This document shows positions 34,282 through 36,741 of a DNA stretch of 36,741 nucleotides, piece by piece. The translations under genes and the position numbers were made by a program. Each line of letters begins with the position of its first letter. Position 1 is the stretch's first letter. A model generated the notes under the pieces. That model made no database searches. It was not told the DNA's origin and was given only the letters and a program-made list of their open reading frames with translations. The stretch comes from Lachnospiraceae bacterium (GTDB lineage Bacteria; Bacillota; Clostridia; Lachnospirales; Lachnospiraceae): assembly GCA_016281385.1 (NCBI GenBank), contig JAEEIN010000158.1, forward strand, positions 1-36,741. Reading direction: 5' to 3'.

Positions 34282-34319
34282 TTTGAATGTGATACAATAC
34301 ATATTGGAATGAGAGGTTG

Positions 34320-34342
34320 GGACACCGCTTATTGCGGTGTCC
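34320..34342 (+). terminator. Hairpin between asnS and the HPt gene
   Basis: A 9-bp perfect stem (GGACACCGC at 34320-34328, GCGGTGTCC at 34334-34342) with a 5-base loop. It is followed by TACACTATTTATT, which is not a strong T run, so it may be a partial terminator or a leader hairpin. Confidence 0.5.
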
Positions 34343-34371
34343 TACACTATTTATTAAGGGGACAATTTTAT

Positions 34372-34971
34372 ATGGAAAACGCAATACCTTTTATTGACGG
34401 GATCGACACCGCCTCTGCGGTGGCAAAGCTGGGCGGCAATACAGGGGCTTATTTCGAGATGCTCGGAAGTTTTAAGCGGGAAATCGCCAAAAAGACGGAG
34501 CTTATTCGTGAAAAAGCACAATTGCCCGACCTGTCGGAATTTGTTATTCTTGTTCACGGAGTAAAGGGTTCCGCAAGAATGCTCGGAATGAACGATCTGG
34601 GCGAAGAAATGTATGAACTTGAATGCGCCGGTAAAGGTGAACAGAGAGATTTTATCGGTAACAATCTCGATCGTATCCTTTCGGATTACTCTTCCTATGA
34701 GGAGAAACTGGCATCCTATGACAATCGTGTCACCCCTTCGGGGAGCGAAGGAGTCGGTTCTCAGGCGGTGGAACTTTTAAAGAAGCTTCGCATGGCATTG
34801 GAGGATTTCGAATCCGAGGAAGCTGAGAGGATCGTTTCCGAGATCGGCGCTTTTTCTTTTTCCGGCGAGGCCAAAGAACTTTTCGAGGACCTTTACGACG
34901 CCATTGACAACATTGATTACTTCGCATCCATAGAATGCGTTGATAAACTTCTGGAGGTACTGAATTCGTGA
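34372..34971 (+). CDS. HPt (histidine phosphotransfer) domain protein
   Basis: A 199-residue soluble protein. Residues about 20-105 form an HPt four-helix module with the phospho-accepting His62 in [13 protein letters not shown], the family pattern. The C-terminal part (about 125-199) is a second helical segment, rich in Glu, Leu and Asp, of unknown role. The ATG at 34372 is preferred over the frame-open 34309 because AAGGGG precedes it and the leader hairpin lies before it. No kinase or response regulator is adjacent. The stop overlaps the guaA GTG start (GTGA), which couples the two genes in translation. Confidence 0.82.
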   Translation: MENAIPFIDGIDTASAVAKLGGNTGAYFEMLGSFKREIAKKTELIREKAQLPDLSEFVILVHGVKGSARMLGMNDLGEEMYELECAGKGEQRDFIGNNLDRILSDYSSYEEKLASYDNRVTPSGSEGVGSQAVELLKKLRMALEDFESEEAERIVSEIGAFSFSGEAKELFEDLYDAIDNIDYFASIECVDKLLEVLNS

Positions 34972-36548
34972 TTCAGGATAAGGAAAAAGTGATCGTCATT
35001 GATTTCGGCGGTCAGTACAATCAGCTTGTGGCAAGGCGTGTGCGTGAATGCAACGTTTACTGCGAGATCTATTCTTACAAAACACCGCTTGAAAAGATAA
35101 AGGAGATGGCTCCGAAGGGCATCATCTTAACCGGCGGTCCGAACAGCTGTTATGAGGAGGGCGCTCCCACCGCGGGACGAGAACTCTTTGAAATGGGAGT
35201 TCCGGTTCTCGGTCTTTGCTACGGCGCTCAGCTAATGATGCATGTACTCGGCGGCAAGGTTGAACGTGCCGACGCAAGAGAGTACGGAAAAACAAAGACC
35301 TACTTCAAAAATGACAATACACTTTTTAACGGCATCAAGGATGAGAACATCGTCTGGATGAGCCATTTTGATTACATTTCAAAGCTTGCTCCCGGATTTG
35401 AAGTCATTGCGCATACCGATAACTGTCCGGTGGCTGCCGCTCAGAACGTGGCAGCAGGGCTTTATGCGATCCAGTTCCATCCCGAGGTACTTCACACCGT
35501 TGACGGATCGAAGATGCTTTACAACTTCGTTCGCAACATCTGCGGCTGTGCAGGTGATTGGAGAATGGATACTTTCGTTGAGGATTCCATAAAGGCTATC
35601 CGCGAGAAGGTTGGAGACGGAAAGGTTCTTCTTGCCCTTTCCGGCGGTGTTGATTCTTCCGTTGCTGCAGGCCTTCTTTCAAGGGCCATCGGCAAGCAGC
35701 TTACCTGCGTATTTGTTGATCACGGCCTTCTTCGTAAAAACGAAGGTGACGAGGTTGAGGCGGTATTCGGAAACAACGGAATATTCGATCTTAACTTCAT
35801 CCGTGTCAATGCCCAGCACAGATTCTATGTAAAGCTTGCGGGTGAGTCCGAGCCCGAGAGAAAAAGAAAGATTATCGGCGAAGAGTTCATACGGGTATTC
35901 GAAGAAGAAGCAAAGAAGATCGGAGCCGTTGATTTCCTTGCACAGGGAACCATTTATCCCGATGTTGTTGAGTCGGGGCTTGGCGGTGAATCCGCAGTCA
36001 TAAAGTCACATCACAACGTGGGCGGTCTTCCCGATTACGTTGATTTTAAAGAGATAATCGAACCCTTACGGGATCTTTTCAAGGACGAGGTCCGCAAGGC
36101 AGGTCTTGAACTGGGAATTCCGGAGCGTCTGGTATTCCGTCAGCCCTTCCCCGGCCCGGGTCTTGGTATCCGTATCATCGGTGACATCACCGAAGAGAAG
36201 GTCAAAATCGTTCAGGATGCAGATTTCATTTATCGCGATGAGATTGCCAAGGCAGCCGATGCATATAAGGCAGAGAACGGAACCGCCGCTCCCTGGATGC
36301 CCGATCAGTACTTTGCAGCCCTCACCAACATACGAAGCGTCGGCGTTATGGGCGATGAACGCACCTATGACTACGCCGTTGCACTTCGCGCAGTCCGCAC
36401 CGTCGATTTCATGACCGCCGAGTGTGCCGACATTCCCTTCACCGTCCTTCAGACGGTTATGAGCCGTATCATCAACGAAGTCCGCGGAGTAAACCGAGTA
36501 TTCTTCGACCTCACCAGCAAGCCTCCGGGCACCATAGAGCTGGAATAA
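34968..36548 (+). CDS. guaA: GMP synthase (glutamine-hydrolysing)
   Basis: A 526-residue two-domain enzyme that converts XMP to GMP. The N-terminal class I glutamine amidotransferase domain has Cys84 in [11 protein letters not shown] and the His/Glu of IQFHPEVLH. The ATP pyrophosphatase domain has the P-loop [14 protein letters not shown]. The C-terminal dimerisation domain ends [11 protein letters not shown]. Length is normal. The start is GTG, overlapping the HPt stop, with GGAGG 12 bases upstream. I see no purine riboswitch before it. A strong terminator follows. Confidence 0.97.
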   Translation: MIQDKEKVIVIDFGGQYNQLVARRVRECNVYCEIYSYKTPLEKIKEMAPKGIILTGGPNSCYEEGAPTAGRELFEMGVPVLGLCYGAQLMMHVLGGKVERADAREYGKTKTYFKNDNTLFNGIKDENIVWMSHFDYISKLAPGFEVIAHTDNCPVAAAQNVAAGLYAIQFHPEVLHTVDGSKMLYNFVRNICGCAGDWRMDTFVEDSIKAIREKVGDGKVLLALSGGVDSSVAAGLLSRAIGKQLTCVFVDHGLLRKNEGDEVEAVFGNNGIFDLNFIRVNAQHRFYVKLAGESEPERKRKIIGEEFIRVFEEEAKKIGAVDFLAQGTIYPDVVESGLGGESAVIKSHHNVGGLPDYVDFKEIIEPLRDLFKDEVRKAGLELGIPERLVFRQPFPGPGLGIRIIGDITEEKVKIVQDADFIYRDEIAKAADAYKAENGTAAPWMPDQYFAALTNIRSVGVMGDERTYDYAVALRAVRTVDFMTAECADIPFTVLQTVMSRIINEVRGVNRVFFDLTSKPPGTIELE

Positions 36549-36589
36549 TACCGAGTGGTTTGCAGGTAGGAATTAAATAGCAGTAAATA

Positions 36590-36634
36590 AAGGCTTTCGA
36601 TAGCGTTGCTAGTTCGCTATCGGAAGCCTTTTTG
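36590..36634 (+). terminator. Intrinsic terminator after guaA
   Basis: A 16-base stem with one G-U pair (36590-36605 with 36615-36630) and a 9-base loop ends in TTTTT. It closes the guaA unit. Confidence 0.88.
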
Positions 36635-36656
36635 CGCCCAATGCTATGCTTCGAGA

Positions 36657-36677
36657 ATGTACGTTGACAACGTACAT
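36657..36677. repeat. Perfect 9-bp-arm palindrome over a -35 element (operator-like)
   Basis: ATGTACGTT (36657-36665), the centre GAC, and AACGTACAT (36669-36677) are exact inverted repeats. TTGACA at 36664-36669 lies at its centre. Confidence 0.82.
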
Positions 36678-36692
36678 AATTAGTTCTATACT
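36664..36692 (+). promoter_or_regulatory. Promoter of the gene at the right edge
   Basis: A perfect TTGACA (36664-36669) and TATACT (36687-36692) are 17 bases apart. Both elements are overlapped by palindromes, so repression at this site is likely. Confidence 0.82.
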
Positions 36693-36704
36693 TTATTAAA
36701 GTAT
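36688..36704. repeat. Perfect 8-bp-arm palindrome over -10/+1 (operator-like)
   Basis: ATACTTTA (36688-36695), a central T, and TAAAGTAT (36697-36704) are exact inverted repeats. They overlap the TATACT -10 and the expected transcription start. Confidence 0.75.
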
Positions 36705-36725
36705 GAAAAATACGGAGATTATGTT

Positions 36726-36741
36726 ATGAACATTTCAGATA
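36726..36741 (+). CDS. Start of a gene cut by the window edge
   Basis: An ATG at 36726 is preceded by GGAG (36714-36717) at 8 bases and opens a frame reading M-N-I-S-D. Only five codons are inside the window. An autorepressed regulator is possible from the palindromes upstream, but the product cannot be read. Confidence 0.5.

Overview
This window looks like the chromosome of a flagellated Lachnospiraceae-type anaerobe (Firmicutes, Clostridia). The evidence is a T-box leader with a Firmicutes architecture, an F-type ATP synthase operon tail, class 1B dihydroorotate dehydrogenase genes (pyrK-pyrD), a DUF1934 protein, AGGAGG-type ribosome binding sites, TTGACA/TATAAT promoters, and sigma-28 (SigD) style promoter elements in front of two isolated minus-strand genes. 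Genes are dense and mostly on the plus strand. I see no insertion sequence, prophage, CRISPR array, rRNA or tRNA, and no complete defence or biosynthetic island. Most of the window is core metabolism; the unusual signals are regulatory or are oddities in single proteins.

Layout. 1-1157: end of the ATP synthase operon (atpD 3' part, atpC) and its terminator. 1177-3125: a coupled pair, a 1-phosphofructokinase-type sugar kinase and an orphan PseG-like nucleotide-sugar hydrolase. 3145-6200: mscL, then an MBOAT O-acyltransferase and an SGNH/DltD-like partner, probably modifying a cell-surface polymer. 6257-7751: a PAS-GGDEF protein with a GGDEL active-site variant. 7759-11287: a consensus promoter, an isoleucine T-box riboswitch and ileS of the long (type 2) class. 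11334-16206: glycogen phosphorylase and an aconitase-superfamily hydratase. 16212-17418 (minus): an EF-hand-like protein behind a sigma-28 promoter and a leader hairpin.

17496-18960: two zinc-ribbon membrane proteins with the same metal-ligand spacing. 18986-24508: a GH9-like lipoprotein that has lost its catalytic Asp motif, then ddl, a GT-C-like membrane protein and murF, which together look like an envelope operon. 24549-25353 (minus): plsC with its own promoter. 25410-28343: pyrC-pyrK-pyrD. 28400-29105 (minus): a small protein of unknown function behind a sigma-28 -10 element. 29134-31164: ispE, a FadR-type GntR regulator and a DUF1934 gene. 31157-31694 (minus): a small membrane-anchored protein whose terminator lies inside the DUF1934 reading frame. 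31781-36548: an FKBP-type lipoprotein chaperone, asnS, an HPt protein translationally coupled to guaA, and guaA. 36590-36741: a terminator, a promoter overlapped by two perfect palindromes, and the start of a gene that runs off the window.

The strongest leads are (i) two single-gene minus-strand units of unknown function that carry flagellar sigma-factor elements; (ii) the attenuator-like leader of the first of these; (iii) the double palindrome over the promoter at the right edge; (iv) the catalytically altered GH9-like lipoprotein; and (v) a terminator encoded within a convergent gene. No previously undescribed multi-gene system is clearly evident.
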